Below, in pieces: positions 37,438 to 50,293 of a stretch of DNA of 64,000 bases. The notes beneath the pieces are model-generated. The model did not search any database, was not told the DNA's origin, and saw only the letters and a program-made list of their open reading frames with translations. Each line of letters opens with the position of its first letter. Position 1 is the stretch's first letter. Source of the stretch: Auanema rhodensis (lineage: Eukaryota; Nematoda; Chromadorea; Rhabditida; Rhabditidae); the NCBI GenBank assembly GCA_964057225.1, contig OZ059895.1, forward strand, positions 16,893,688 to 16,957,687. Direction: 5' to 3'. Position numbers and translations under genes: made by a program.

Positions 37438-37484
<47 letters not shown>

Positions 37485-38117
37485 TTATTACCTCTTTTCA
37501 TCCCTCTTTTCTACAAATCGTTTCATATAATTTTTGAGATTTTGAAAGCATTTTCAGTCATTCTGATTTATTTACCAAAACATCCCCATTATCATGAATG
37601 ACACTGTGTGAAATTTAAAGATAATTCTTTCCTATTTGTATTAAGTCAATCAATTTTATGCTTTTATTCACTCCAAACCCTCGCTTCATACTCACTCGGA
37701 CACATATAGACACGCACATACCTATACAACCTCTTATAATCTCATTTTCTTTTTTTCCGCTCACCTTCACCACACATGCATACCACTTTTTACCTTTTTT
37801 TCCTCAATTTTTTCACTTTTTTAAGCTTTCTATCGAAAAAAAAAGCTTTTTTTCTTCATTTGAGTTCCCTTCTCCTTTCTATTCATTCACTCTTTTTCGC
37901 ATTTTGCCAGCCGTTTCTATGTGTTCAGCTAGTCTTCTGAGATATCTTGAGCCATGCCACCAACCAGAATTATTCATATAACCCTGGTGATGTGTTAAAT
38001 TAAATTTTGAGATTTATAATATTATGCTGTATTATTAAAACTATATATTCGTTATTATATTATACATATATGAACAGATTTGTTGATTAAATTTTGTTTA
38101 AGAGTTTGAGAAAAAGA

Positions 38118-38181
<64 letters not shown>

Positions 38182-38862
38182 AACCTAAAGAAGAATAACT
38201 ATCTTATCATCCTTACCTTGATTACTTCTAATTCTAGTAGTTTCATGAGGTACACCAAGTTTGAGTTCCAATTTTGAGCCTGGATATAAACTTTTTTTTG
38301 TTCAACGATTTTTGAAAGATAAATTATATATTGTTCAAGCTTAAACACGGAAGAAAATTCCTGTTTTAACGTCGTCCGAACTAAATTCAAGACCTTTCGA
38401 GAAACAACATCCTCAATTTCCAAATAGTCACATCCACTTATGCAACATTTTTTGTTTTCTAAACCTTTAACGCAATACAATTTTTTTTTAATTTCCTAAA
38501 AAATTTTAAAAAATTGATTATTTTCTGATTTTATAATTGCAGTTTAATATTTTCTTTACTTCTTGACTTTATTTCAAAAAATACGATGCTATTTTGAACT
38601 TTATATTCACTTCATCTAACGGAATCTCAGCTTGTTCAGTGTTTCTAAGCATTTTTGAGTCGACATTAAACTTTTTTCAAATAATATTCTTATTTTTTGT
38701 ACTTTCATGCTTTTTCTTGTCATTTTTACCGATTATGCCCAATTTACGTTGATGCCGTTGATGAAGTGCAAAACATTTGATTTTTGGTATAACCTTTCTC
38801 TTTTTTTTGGCTTGAACATGCAAAAAGTAATTACTTAACCCTAAATGTCTTGAGACAAGTAC

Positions 38863-38949
<87 letters not shown>

Positions 38950-40745
38950 CACCTCATCTCATCAGTCTTTTCATCTACACCTTTACTGATATTTTTTTTC
39001 AAAAAGGTCAGCAGCCTCTGCAGCAATTGTTGTAAAAATTCTATTTTTTTCGTTCTTTTCTCCTTCTGGCTGTCATTATGTATCTTTCTATCTTATCATC
39101 ATCATTATCCTCATCATCATCGTCATCGTCATCAGTGTTATGAGCTTAAGTTTCTGAAACAAGCTATATCATATCCACTACACTCGTACTTGTTTCTGCA
39201 CCTATCACACCTATCAACCTTTGTGTTGTTGTTGAGAAGCTAAGATCATCATTCAAGTTGTCAGCTTTGTTTCTGTCCAAATGATGAACAGATCTTCGAC
39301 GTGACATGGTAGATATGTGCTTGTGTATGAACTCAATGCAATTTCCTTCCTCCCTATTGCTCTCCGTACGATTACTGATGATGTTGAATAGTCTTCGATC
39401 TTCATTTCTTATTTTTGGTCCATCAACGACTAGATACATGAATATCTCTATAGAAGTTAGTCGTTGATCAAACATTTTCTGATGAGATACGACAAGGAAA
39501 AAAACAAAAAATTTGATTTTAACGAATCTTATCCATAGCAATAGCTGTTAGATGTTATAGATGTAGCGATGTGTGTATGGATGTGTGTGTGTGATGTGTC
39601 TGGAACTTGTGCTGTTGTTGTAGCATAACAAAAACATTTATTGGAGGATAATAATGATAATCATCATCCCATAAAGCTTATTCTCATGCAGCCTACCTCT
39701 GAATAGATCAGCAGCTTATAAGCTTGCAAACTTTTTTTTCTCATTCTTTTGCGATCATAAAAAAAGGGATGAGAGCTTGATAAGCTGTCTTGAATGCTGC
39801 TCACTAGAAGAAACTTGAAGTTGAAGTTTTTAATAAGCTTGATGAGAATAGAATGTATATAAGAACACATTGGAAAAGAATTCAATATCACGCAAACGCA
39901 GCTTTCTATAGCCAAAATCATTTGTGTCTGCTTAACATGATGTGCTTAGATCAATTAAGCTAATCTTAAGTTTCCTTACTCTCATCAGCATAATTCAGAA
40001 AGTTTTATGCTATTTGAAGGTTAATAAGAAGAAAATATAGAAGAAAATCATTAAATTTCTGGCTTTTCTCAATTAATCATCATCTTCTTTCTGTGTGAAA
40101 AGAAACTTTTCAAAAAAAAACTTGCAAACAGATATAGAGGTAGAACTGCTTTTGGTTTCTGATCATCTAAGATTACCTCAAGGCTATTCTAAAAATTTCG
40201 TTCATTCCTCTCTCAAGAGTACTTACTTATGCTATTCACATGACGTAGATAGTTAAATCTTGGTTGTATCGGATATTGAGACTTTGAACATCATCACACA
40301 CAAACGAAACCAAGCACATCTCCCTCCCTCTCTCTCTCTCACTCTCTCCTTCTCTCTCTCTCTTTTTCCTTTTTTTTTTCATATTTTTGTATAAAACTTC
40401 CCTCGTTATCTATGTAGAAACAAGAAAGGAAATATTAATGAATGAAGTGTTCAAAACTAAATGTTTTAAACTTGGATCCCCCTTTTACAGCATTTTATCT
40501 TCAAAATAATGTTTTTTTTTTATTTTCAGATACCGGTGGACCTGTACTTGTAACCGTTAATATCTATTTACGTTCAATATCAAAGATAGATGATGTTAAT
40601 ATGGAATACAGTGCACAATTCACTTTTCGAGAAGAATGGGTTGATGCCAGGCTAGCATATGGCCGTTATGAAGATGAGAATACAGAGGTAAGTGTTCTTG
40701 CATAATCTTCGAGAAACTTCAAAGATTACCTGATAATCTTATGTA

Positions 40746-40782
<37 letters not shown>

Positions 40783-43700
40783 GTCTATAAGAAGAGAGAC
40801 AGAGAGTCCTTTTATGTTTTATTAATAGCTGAAAATTGAATCAATATGAGCGTATAAGAATAAAGCTGAAAGAGGAACTTGATTCATGTAATTAAGTTTC
40901 AACATTAAAACATCTCACTTTTTCTTTGAAATCTTTATTCTTATGTTGAAGCTTCATTATCAATAAGCTTTGACTATCGATATAACCTTGTCAAAGTTTG
41001 ATTTGAAAAACTATTGTCACAGATGAATATTTGCTTTTTTCATCTTATTCCATTCAGTAAATCTTTTCTTGTTATTATGAATGACAATATAGAAAAATAT
41101 GGTCATGGTTCATAATGTTTAGAAATGTAAGAAACATTAAGAAAATCGGAAACATAAAGAGAAATTGATCGAGAGTGCAGAGGGAATAAAGATGAAGAAG
41201 TCTTGAGACTAGCTGTATTTTTGGATTAAAAAAGACTCTCATAGTGTAATTGCCTAGTACAGAAGACCAACCACGTTGACATGGTTGAGTTAACCCTCGC
41301 TAAAAGCCTCGAGGCCTTCTGCAATTTCTAATATTTTATTCAAAAGCATTTGCCTCCTTTAACGCTTACATCTCTCCCATCTCTCTCTCTCTCTCTCTCT
41401 CTCCCTCTCTTTCTTTCTCTCTCTTTCTCTCTCTCTTTCAGTTTCTTAACCCATATCACCAATTTATTGAGAAGACAAGCCTCAAAATGCAAATCCAGAA
41501 TGCACCCTCTTTGACATATTCTCCCTTACATCCATGAATGAAAACGTTTCTGACCTTTATACCTTCATATCATCTTTCATAGCTTCATCTTCTTGATCTC
41601 AAAAAATTTAAAAAGCATATAGATGTCCTCGAGTTCAGAGAGCTCATTCGTTGTTTTAGCTTGTGCCAATTCTGAATATTCTTTACTCTATCCTCGTGAA
41701 CTTAGATTGATATTGAAAAGATATATCTGAAATAAAAACAACAAATTATATGATATATTCAATAAAAAAATATAAAAATACAACCGTTTATTGGCAAATT
41801 CATAAAGAAAATTGATTTTTATCTCAAATTAGCATAATATGCGCATAACTTTATTACGTGAATTAAGTGAGATTTGACGTCAAATAAAGGATAAATGGGT
41901 GGAAAATGAGAAAGAAAAAAAAGAAAAAAAATTATGAATAAATGAATAATTTTCTAATTATATGTTATATAGGTGCCACCGTTTGTTGTATTAGCAACCA
42001 GTGAGAATGCCGATCAATCACAACAGATTTGGATGCCGGATACATTCTTTCAGAATGAAAAGTACGTCATAATAATTTTCTGATATTTGATAATCTATAA
42101 GACAAATCTGGAAATTGTCGTGTACAGAATCCTCAAATGATATATCCAATTTCATGTTTAACCTCTATTTGCCATGTAGTACATGTAGTATGTATACATG
42201 TCAGTATACTTGGCATGTGCTTTTAGCCGCCTTTCAAACTTGTTGCCATCATCGGATGGCCACGTAATTCTAATCCGGTAAAGTCCTCTATCCACTCGTA
42301 CCGGAACTGCTCCATTTCCGGTAACGACGATCGAAATGGGTATTCGAAGATAGCCAAACAAACTTCCGCTTTATACTAATTTCTAATAGATGGCTTTTGC
42401 CAAGCTCCAAGCCACTATAACCAAAACTAATATTTACACACAGATATATATGAATATGAACATATAAAAAAAAGTTTATGGGAATGAATAGCAAAATATG
42501 CGAAATTCAAGAGTATATGAACATCAGAATTAAAGCTTAAACTTGATTTAGAACTTTAACTTTTTGTAAAAGCTGCTATTACGCATGACAACATTAATGT
42601 TTTTCGAATAATTTCTAAATCAAATAAACTCCAAGTACAACAAAGTTCATCCATACATTTCCAGAGAAGCACGTAGACACTTGATTGATAAGCCGAATGT
42701 ACTCATTCGTATACATAAAGATGGTTCTATTCTGTATTCAGTACGGTAAGTATTCATCAGAAAACAAACTTTTTTCCTTCAAATTCCAAATTGTTTGGAA
42801 GAAAAATTGAAATTGTTTAAATTATTTTATTTCAATTTATAGGTTATCGCTTGTCTTATCATGTCCTATGTCACTGGAATTTTATCCGCTAGATCATCAA
42901 AACTGCCTAATAGATCTTGCTTCATGTATGTTTCAATGACAAAACATATCACATATGATTTGCTTTTCTCTTGCTTCTCTCTTGTTACATGAAGACTACC
43001 GTAGACTTAAACAATTAAAAATAATCTTTTACAGATGCATATACTACACAAGACATCAAATACGAATGGAAAGCAACGAATCCTGTACAACAGAAAGATG
43101 GATTACGTCAATCACTTCCTTCTTTTGAACTTCAGGATGTTCTTACGGATTACTGTACCTCAAAAACAAATACTGGTTCGATCATTACAATTTTCGTTTT
43201 TAAACATTTTATTTATCATAAAAAATATTTTTAAAAAAAAGCTGAAAAACTAAAGCTCATGAGCTTTAACAACAAAAACTTAAAAATTAATAATTTTTCC
43301 ATAAAAGAAGAATATAGTGTTTCGTTGATTTTTTTTTGTTCGTCTTGTCCACATGGCTTGTCTGTCCATCTGTGGCTACATGTCTCCTGTTTCTAATTAT
43401 ATTATTTTTACATTTAAATTTTTAAATAATAATAATAATATATAATTAAGTTTAAATTATAATTAATTAATCTTTGTAATGAAATGTCCGAAAATATATT
43501 CATTGTCATCAATACTCATGACAATGAATTGTCCGTTAAAGCTTTTTACATGTTGTCATGCTACAGGTGAATATTCGTGTCTTCGTACAAAGATGATTCT
43601 ACGTCGAGAATTTAGTTATTATCTGCTTCAGGTCCGTCCATTTCACGTATTTTTCACGTAAAACATGTTTTTTTGTCTTTCAAACGTTTTCTTGTCCATT

Positions 43701-45193
43701 TTTTGTCCAAAAAAAAAAGTTTTGAAATTCTTGAAGAAAGCTCTTCTGAGCTTTTGAATTATACATATATGGTATATTCTATGTGTCTGTCCGTAATAGC
43801 CGTCTTTCCAGCTTTATATTCCATCTTTCATGTTGGTTATAGTATCATGGGTTTCATTTTGGCTGGATAAAGATTCAGTTCCAGCCCGTGTTACACTAGG
43901 TCTGTTCTTGGTCTCTTCTCATCTTATCGTCTGTGTCTGTGTTTATGTGTCTGTGTATACCTGTCTCATGTACTTATATATCATTCATCTATGTGTTTTA
44001 CAGGAGTTACAACTCTACTAACGATGACAACTCAGGTAAATTCATAGTTGTCTTTCATTTCATAGAGATATATCTTGATTCGTGTTTTTGTCATTGTTCT
44101 GTTATTTAGCATATAGTATACTATATGCTTAACTATATGTCGAATATTATATGTTTTTCATGTGTTCTTACATATTTCAGAGTTCGGGTATCAATGCTAA
44201 GCTACCTCCTGTCAGTTACACCAAGGCATGTTTTACCTAACTCATACTAACTAAATCATATAGAGAAGCTTTGATTGAAATATTGAAAATTTTTTCTGCC
44301 AATTAACTATTTTTCGAGCTTTTAAAGCATAAGAACTTCATTATTTCAAACATTCTCAATTATAACTATATGTATAGTTAGCACATTATTCAACAATGCC
44401 CTGTCTTATGTCGGTTTTTCTCGATTCAGGCTATAGATGTCTGGATTGGTGTTTGTCTAGCGTTTATCTTCGGAGCTTTACTTGAATTTGCTCTCGTTAA
44501 CTATGCAGCTCGAAAAGATATGACCAGCTGTGGTCAACGTATGGTTAGTCTTATCGTATATAGCAGAGCTTGAGCGTTGAAATAACACAAAACGATGATT
44601 TGAGTATCATGCATAATGCTCAAGTTTCTGATACTCCTGTTTTAGCTGTTATATGTTAATCTATATATATGTATGTATGTTGATATGTTTATAGCAATTA
44701 CCGCAGGATGGAGGATATCGTCCTTTAGCTGGAAGTCAGCCACGCACTTCATTCTGTTGCAAAATTTTTGTCCGTCGATATAAAGAGCGCTCAAAACGAA
44801 TTGATGTTGTATCTCGTTTGGTCAGTTTTTCACTCAAAATCAGCTTTTAATCGCATTCTCCCTAGAAAGAAATTAACTATATTATACTATATGTATATTA
44901 TAATTAACTATATAAACATTTTTATATGTTTATTATTCTTTTTACCCTTTCCTGTCCTCTTTAACTATATGTTTTCATACATAACTATATATATATTTCC
45001 CATATTTTCAGGTATTTCCTATTGGATATGCTTGCTTCAACGGTATGTCCTTTGTCGATTTGTTTGTCATTTTAACTTGTTTGTCAGATTATTCAATTGC
45101 TCAAAGCTTTATTGGCGAACTTATTCGATTCGCTCTAACTAGATACTACTCGAAAAGTACTAAGAGAGATTTTGAAAATTGAGAAAATTTGAA

Positions 45194-45270
<77 letters not shown>

Positions 45271-48200
45271 CAGAGAGAGAGAAAGAGAGAGAGAGAAAGA
45301 GACAGACAGAGAGAGAGAGAGAGAAAGTTGTTTCTGAAATAAAGTATACGATATAAAGCATATGCATGAAAATTGTTTGAAAAATATTAAATTATAAAAT
45401 ACATATATAGAGTAATATGTATAATTATCTACATATAGTTAATATAAATTATAAGATTTTTCATAATATTTGAGAATTTTGATTGATCATCTTCTACAAA
45501 ACTACATATAATATATAATTTCAGTATTATATTGGGCAGTATATCTGATGTAATCAGTGATATCACATCGTCCGTCATGTCTTTATCTGTGTTCAACGTT
45601 GTCTTTGAGTATTATTCGTCCAAACGTATTACCAAAAATGCTTTAATCCCTCTGTTCACCATATACTATGTGTTCATTCTTAGATTATATATATATATTT
45701 ATGTATATATTATGTGGTTTGTCATATTCTTCTTCTATTTAATACTAATTAATTAATTATTAATTATATGTTTTATATATATATATATAACATTTTGAAA
45801 AACAACAACAAAATATAATCAAAATAAATTAAAAAAAAAAAGAATTTTTAAAACAAATCGAAAAGTTTCGATGCAAGTGCTGCTAAATTGAGCATAAACT
45901 TGGCTATTTACAGGAGAATATAGTTGCGCTCGGGTTGAACTCCGTCTTCGCCGTGAGTACAGGTAAAGTATACTGTATAATCTGATATTTAATAAATATT
46001 AAATAATATTTATTTTAACTATACTATACTATATATGTAGTTCTTTAACAATTATAATTATTACAGTTACTACCTCATCCAGTTATATGTTCCTTGTATT
46101 ATGCTTGTCGTCGTTTCATGGGTCTCTTTCTGGTTAGATAAGGTATGCTCATTTCAAGTTTTCAAATGTTATAATAACTAAGTTGAAGATAAATTTCAAA
46201 AATATCAAATATGAAATAAAGATTTCTTGAAATTAAAAAAAAATCATAAGCGAGCTCATGCACAACCGTCCACGTAAATGAAAAATAAATAAAAAATGAA
46301 TAGCTTATCTGAAGAGAATTTCACGTAAGTTTTCACGTGAAATATGCAAAAATTCCGTCAATTTTCATAGTATTTCTTCTAGCTTATTCGTGTTTAGGAT
46401 GCAGTACCAGCTCGGGTATCATTAGGAGTAACAACACTTCTGACGATGACAACTCAAGCTAGCGGTATTAATTCAAAACTTCCACCTGTATCATATATCA
46501 AAGTATGTTTAACTTATATTATTATTATTATTATTATAATAAAATAATTTGTAATTGTTTTTTCAGGCTGTTGATGTTTGGATTGGAGTATGTTTAGCGT
46601 TTATCTTTGGCGCATTACTTGAATATGCTATTGTTAACTATTATGGACGTAAAGAATTTTTACGAAAGGTAATAATAAACTATATATATATATATCCGTA
46701 TATGATATAGTTTTTATAAATAATTGGTCAAAAATCAGAAAAAGAATAAAAGGTATACTATATATATAGATAAAGGATTCTATAGAAGTATAGGATAGTG
46801 GGATGAGAAAGGGGTAGAAGAGCAACTACGGCTTTCCACGGAAAAGCTAATCGTAAAAGGCTACGAGAACAAACTGATGGACAGCTAATAGTTGAGAGGA
46901 TTTGAAAAAAAAACCAAAGACGAACAAGAAAAATAAGATAGATAAACACAAACTATATAGTATATAGTATATATATATAGTAATAATCTTCAAAATATAT
47001 TATAATAAACTAATCATATAGTTTGAGAATCACATACTATACATGCATATGTAGTGGAATAAAGTGCAAATAGAAGATTAGAAAATATATAGAAATGAAG
47101 AGAGAATCATGCTAACTATTCACATAATTTAAAATGAAAATATCAACGAATCAGACAATAACAATGCAAAATTAGATCAAATGTACTTACTGATCTTTTC
47201 TATCAGCTTCTGAAAGTTTTCAAGAAAAGTAGTCAAAATAAGATAATTTAAAGATATTCAGATGATGTTCTTCTTCAAATAATTTCAAATTTTTAGGAAA
47301 AAAATAAGAAAACAAGAATTGATGATTGTATATGTCCTTCTGATCGACCACAACTTCGGTTAGATCTATCAAACTATCGTCGTAAAGGATTTCCGATGTG
47401 GAATAGGTGAGCTAACTTTCAAAAGTTCTAAGATGCTTATACCTGATCCTCAAACTTTTATTTTCTGATTAAACTCAAACTGGTTTACATGAGCAAAGCA
47501 GAATACAAGCTCATACTCTAAACGAACATTGAGATAAATCATGTTCGAGCTCAAAAATCATAAAAATGAGTTGATTCATCTTCTTTTCAATATTATATAC
47601 CTTCTTCATTCATTAAATAAGTAATATAAATCTTAGAAATCATAGCAAGCTCACCAACTTGGCTCACATCCAAAGTTGGCTCTTTTTCTCTCCGTTTGAT
47701 TTTATGTTTATTTCTAAAAAATAATATATACGAACAACAATTTCTTTATGATAAACCATTAAATTTAAATTATTCTCTCTCCCTCTCTTTCTCTTTCTCT
47801 CTCTTCCTCTCTATTTTACTGTATATCTATATACTATGTATATGGTTTCTAAAAATCTCCCTCATACTCATAACCCGTCGCATGCCATACACCAACTCCA
47901 CTAGTGCCCTCCACCCTCTCTTTCAACTTCCCCTCTGTCCTATCTCTCTCTCTCCCTCTCTCTCTTTGTCTCTCTTTTGATTCTATTAGATACTCTATTC
48001 ATTGCTTATTCCCTTTCCATTCGATTTCTTCAGTTTTATTTTATTTATTGTTCTATTTCAGATTAATGAACCTAATAGGTCAAAATGCTGATTTGTCAAG
48101 ACGAGTTGATTTATGCTCGAGGCTGACATTTCCAACTTTCTTTACCTGTTTCCTAAGTAAGTTCAACATATTATATATTCATAAAAATTGTTTTCCCTTG

Positions 48201-48322
48201 CTTTTTTCTTGAAGAAAATAGGAAAAAGAACAATGCCCACATAACACTTGAATATATCCTATATTGCAGTTTACTATTACTATTTCTATGTGCTGGGCTC
48301 TGAGCTACGCTTGAAACACTGA
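37142..48322 (+). CDS. avr-14: Glutamate-gated chloride channel subunit AVR-14, two splice forms
   Basis: Cys-loop anion channel of nematode neurons and muscle, gated by glutamate and sensitive to macrocyclic lactones. Six shared exons (37142-37307, 40530-40687, 41973-42061, 42665-42745, 42843-42925, 43035-43175) encode the signal peptide and ligand-binding domain. They join in frame and end at phase 1. The mature N-terminus reads [20 protein letters not shown], as in nematode AVR-14. The Cys-loop is [15 protein letters not shown], and the second cysteine pair typical of GluCl is at YC...GEYSC. The shared donor can join either cassette A (43567) or cassette B (45914), both phase 1, giving 415 or 435 residues. 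All frames close without a break. Two forms sharing one extracellular domain are known for avr-14 in C. elegans and Haemonchus. Introns 1 and 2 are 3.2 and 1.3 kb, unlike the operon genes. Confidence 0.96.
38217..38495 (-). CDS. Unidentified minus-strand exon nested in avr-14 intron 1
   Basis: On the minus strand, AATTTTTTAG is followed by 93 codons in phase 0 and an AAG|GTAAGG donor. The composition looks like a real folded protein: [19 protein letters not shown], then [20 protein letters not shown] and [17 protein letters not shown], with amphipathic helices. I could not find a neighbouring exon that joins in phase. A frame at about 38560-38660 begins with ATG and is also protein-like but stops. 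It may be part of a nested gene or a mobile-element remnant; the family is not recognised. Confidence 0.35.
38866..38947. repeat. (CT)n microsatellite in avr-14 intron 1
   Basis: About 80 bp of CT dinucleotides, complementary to the (GA)n tract at 38117-38181 in the same intron. Confidence 0.95.
40749..40780. repeat. (GT)n microsatellite
   Basis: Sixteen GT units, just after avr-14 exon 2 (ends 40687). It is one of few dinucleotide tracts here that is not GA/CT. GU-rich tracts near a donor can bind splicing factors, but that is only a possibility. Confidence 0.9.
43567..45553 (+). CDS. avr-14: avr-14 transmembrane cassette A
   Basis: Exons 43567-43631, 43812-43899, 44004-44035, 44181-44225, 44430-44543, 44695-44820, 45012-45042 and 45525-45553 encode M1 to M4 and a stop. 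M1 reads [17 protein letters not shown]. The anion filter is VPAR before M2 ([19 protein letters not shown]). M3 follows [13 protein letters not shown] cysteine-containing loop ([19 protein letters not shown]) precedes M4 ([19 protein letters not shown], stop). The exon ending at 44225 uses a GC donor (AAG|gcatgt). The last intron holds a 130-bp GA tract. This cassette is adjacent to the shared exons, and by its loop sequence I equate it with the AVR-14A form. Confidence 0.93.
45195..45327. repeat. (GA)n tract in last intron of cassette A
   Basis: About 130 bp of GA with A or C interruptions, between exons ending at 45042 and beginning at 45525. It lies between the two alternative cassettes' splice sites. 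Confidence 0.95.
45914..48322 (+). CDS. avr-14: avr-14 transmembrane cassette B
   Basis: Exons 45914-45962, 46067-46142, 46398-46502, 46567-46668, 47297-47406, 48062-48156 and 48270-48322 encode a second full M1-M4 set. M1 is [19 protein letters not shown], the filter is AVPAR, and M2 contains [16 protein letters not shown]. The M3-M4 loop starts [20 protein letters not shown] and continues with CICPSDRP and [28 protein letters not shown] leads to M4 and a short tail ending at 48322. Joined to exon 6 it gives 435 residues. The loop matches what I remember of AVR-14B, the ivermectin-responsive form. Skipping all of cassette A needs a 2.7-kb intron from 43176 to 45913. Confidence 0.95.
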
Positions 48323-50235
48323 GACACATATCATCGTTTATTCTTCCTTATTCAAACTTTTTGTTTCTTCATCGTCATCTTCTCCCTTTTGAACAAAAAA
48401 AAAGAAGAGAAAGGAAAGACAAAGCGACATATGACAATGACGACAAGCTACAACATCCTCTTAATCCTTATCATCATCCGGAGCAGCAGCAGCAGCAAAA
48501 GCAAAAGCAAAAGCAGCAGTAACCGTAAAGATTAACAGCAAAAGCAGGAACCTTATCTTATGTTCTGAAATGATATTAGATGAAGAAGAGACAATGACGA
48601 GATATGGACAGAAGACGTTGAAATCAGATGAAATATAGCATTGCATTAATGTTTTTTTTACATTATTATCATCATCATCATCATCATTATCATCATCATA
48701 TTCTTTTTTTTTTTTATATTTTTTTATTAAAAGGAATATATAGATATAGATATAACTATATATATATAGTAAATAATTGCTCATACAAGGTTTGAAACTT
48801 ATATAATTCATTATAACTATATGGTCATAATAATTAACATAAATTATGTTTTGTTTTGCCTTAATAGCTTTACTATGCATGATGAAGATGTATACTTGCT
48901 TCCTCATCTCATTCTCCAACAACCTTGCTGCTGTCCTCCATCCATCCATCCATCCATCCATTCACCATACCATATACTCTTACTCTTCATCACCTTATAT
49001 TTCTCCTGCTAAACATCACTCATTATCTTTCCCTTCCTCTCTCTCACTCCCTCCCTCCCTCCCTGTTTTCATGACATCTTATGTATATTCGATTCTGACT
49101 ACCCTCAACCGTCCTGTCCCCCACCCCTGTTTTCTTGCTTTTTTCTTCTTCAACACCGTCGTAATTAAGCCACAACGTTTGCTCTTTAGGTACATAGCTG
49201 ATTCTTGATGATTACAGCCAATTGCTGAAGCTCAGACGCTTGTAGCCATCTCTCTATATCTGTCTTCGCATTACATCTGAAATCCATCTTCATTCTCGAG
49301 CTTGTACACTTCAACCATGAGTACTGTAACCATTTTTGTAAATCAGCAATTCCTTATCTGACTGGCTCTTACCACTTCTCAAGCATGATTATTTCTGTTT
49401 TAATGTTTTTTCCTTTTATTCCCTCAATTCTTCCCTTCTTCATATTCGTCTAATCCAATTATTAGTTTAACAACACAAGTGTGATATTTAGATAAACAGA
49501 TTGTTTACAAACAATATTAAACCTGTTTAAATAAAGAAAACAAAAGAAAATCGTAAATTACCAATTGCATAAGAGAATGAAGGTAATACTTATGAAATCT
49601 CTCTCATTGCTTGCTCCTACTCTGAAAGTTTGTGTTCTTCCTCAGCGCAAATCTTCTCCATCATGTTCCATCTGTTCTGACTTCACCCTCCCTCCCTCCC
49701 CCCTTTTCCTCCATACATTTATGTTTCAACTTAATTCTTTATAAATATTAATATATTAATATATAAAAGTATTTAATTATACAATTGTTTTTACAATCGA
49801 AATGCAACATATACATATAGTTATGGAAATATATTTATATATAAGCATAAATAATATAGTTTCAACACACAGAAAGCCGGTTTAGCTACCATATCACATC
49901 AAAATCAAACAAATTATTTTCAATCTGTGTCTTCTCTCCAGAATACTTAGCACAGCATCATCCAGCTTCAACTGAAGATGTAACAGCCGTTTAGCCAATA
50001 CAACCATTCAGGCTTATTTGGTAAGATGAAAAATATGATTTTTGCTATGTCAAAATATGAAAATGAGGAAAAAAACTTTTTTTCTTTCAAAAAAAAAAAA
50101 AAAAAAAGAAGAAGAAAATTCAAAAATATACAAATACATGGAGTATATGTAGCATATCAATATAATCAAATTTTATATTCTATAGTATGAATATTAGTAC
50201 CAGTAGTATCAACATCAGCTTCATCAACATATTCT

Positions 50236-50293
<58 letters not shown>

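Larger units (their letters stand above)
37308..40529 (+). other. avr-14 intron 1 with complementary purine and pyrimidine tracts
   Basis: This 3222-bp intron carries (CT)n at 37440-37479, (GA)n at 38117-38181, (CT)n at 38866-38947 and a C/T-rich stretch at 40320-40370. It also holds a minus-strand exon-like piece at 38217-38495 and a Phe/Ser/Leu-rich frame of no value. The complementary tracts could pair in the unspliced RNA. Confidence 0.8.

Noticed and set aside
37909-37980. Acceptor-like TTTTGCCAG followed by 23 open codons in avr-14 intron 1; the minus strand also reads a 32-codon protein-like frame
   Set aside because: The plus-strand piece would truncate avr-14 after the signal region and has no donor. 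The minus-strand frame has no splice partner. Both may be chance.
39164-39541. 125-codon minus-strand frame in avr-14 intron 1
   Set aside because: Ordinary composition, but no family match, no splice sites joining it to the exon at 38217-38495, and an internal inverted repeat that could explain its conserved look.
45532-45756. Plus-strand frame over the last exon of avr-14 cassette A
   Set aside because: It is out of frame with the M4-encoding exon 45525-45553 and downstream AT-rich DNA.
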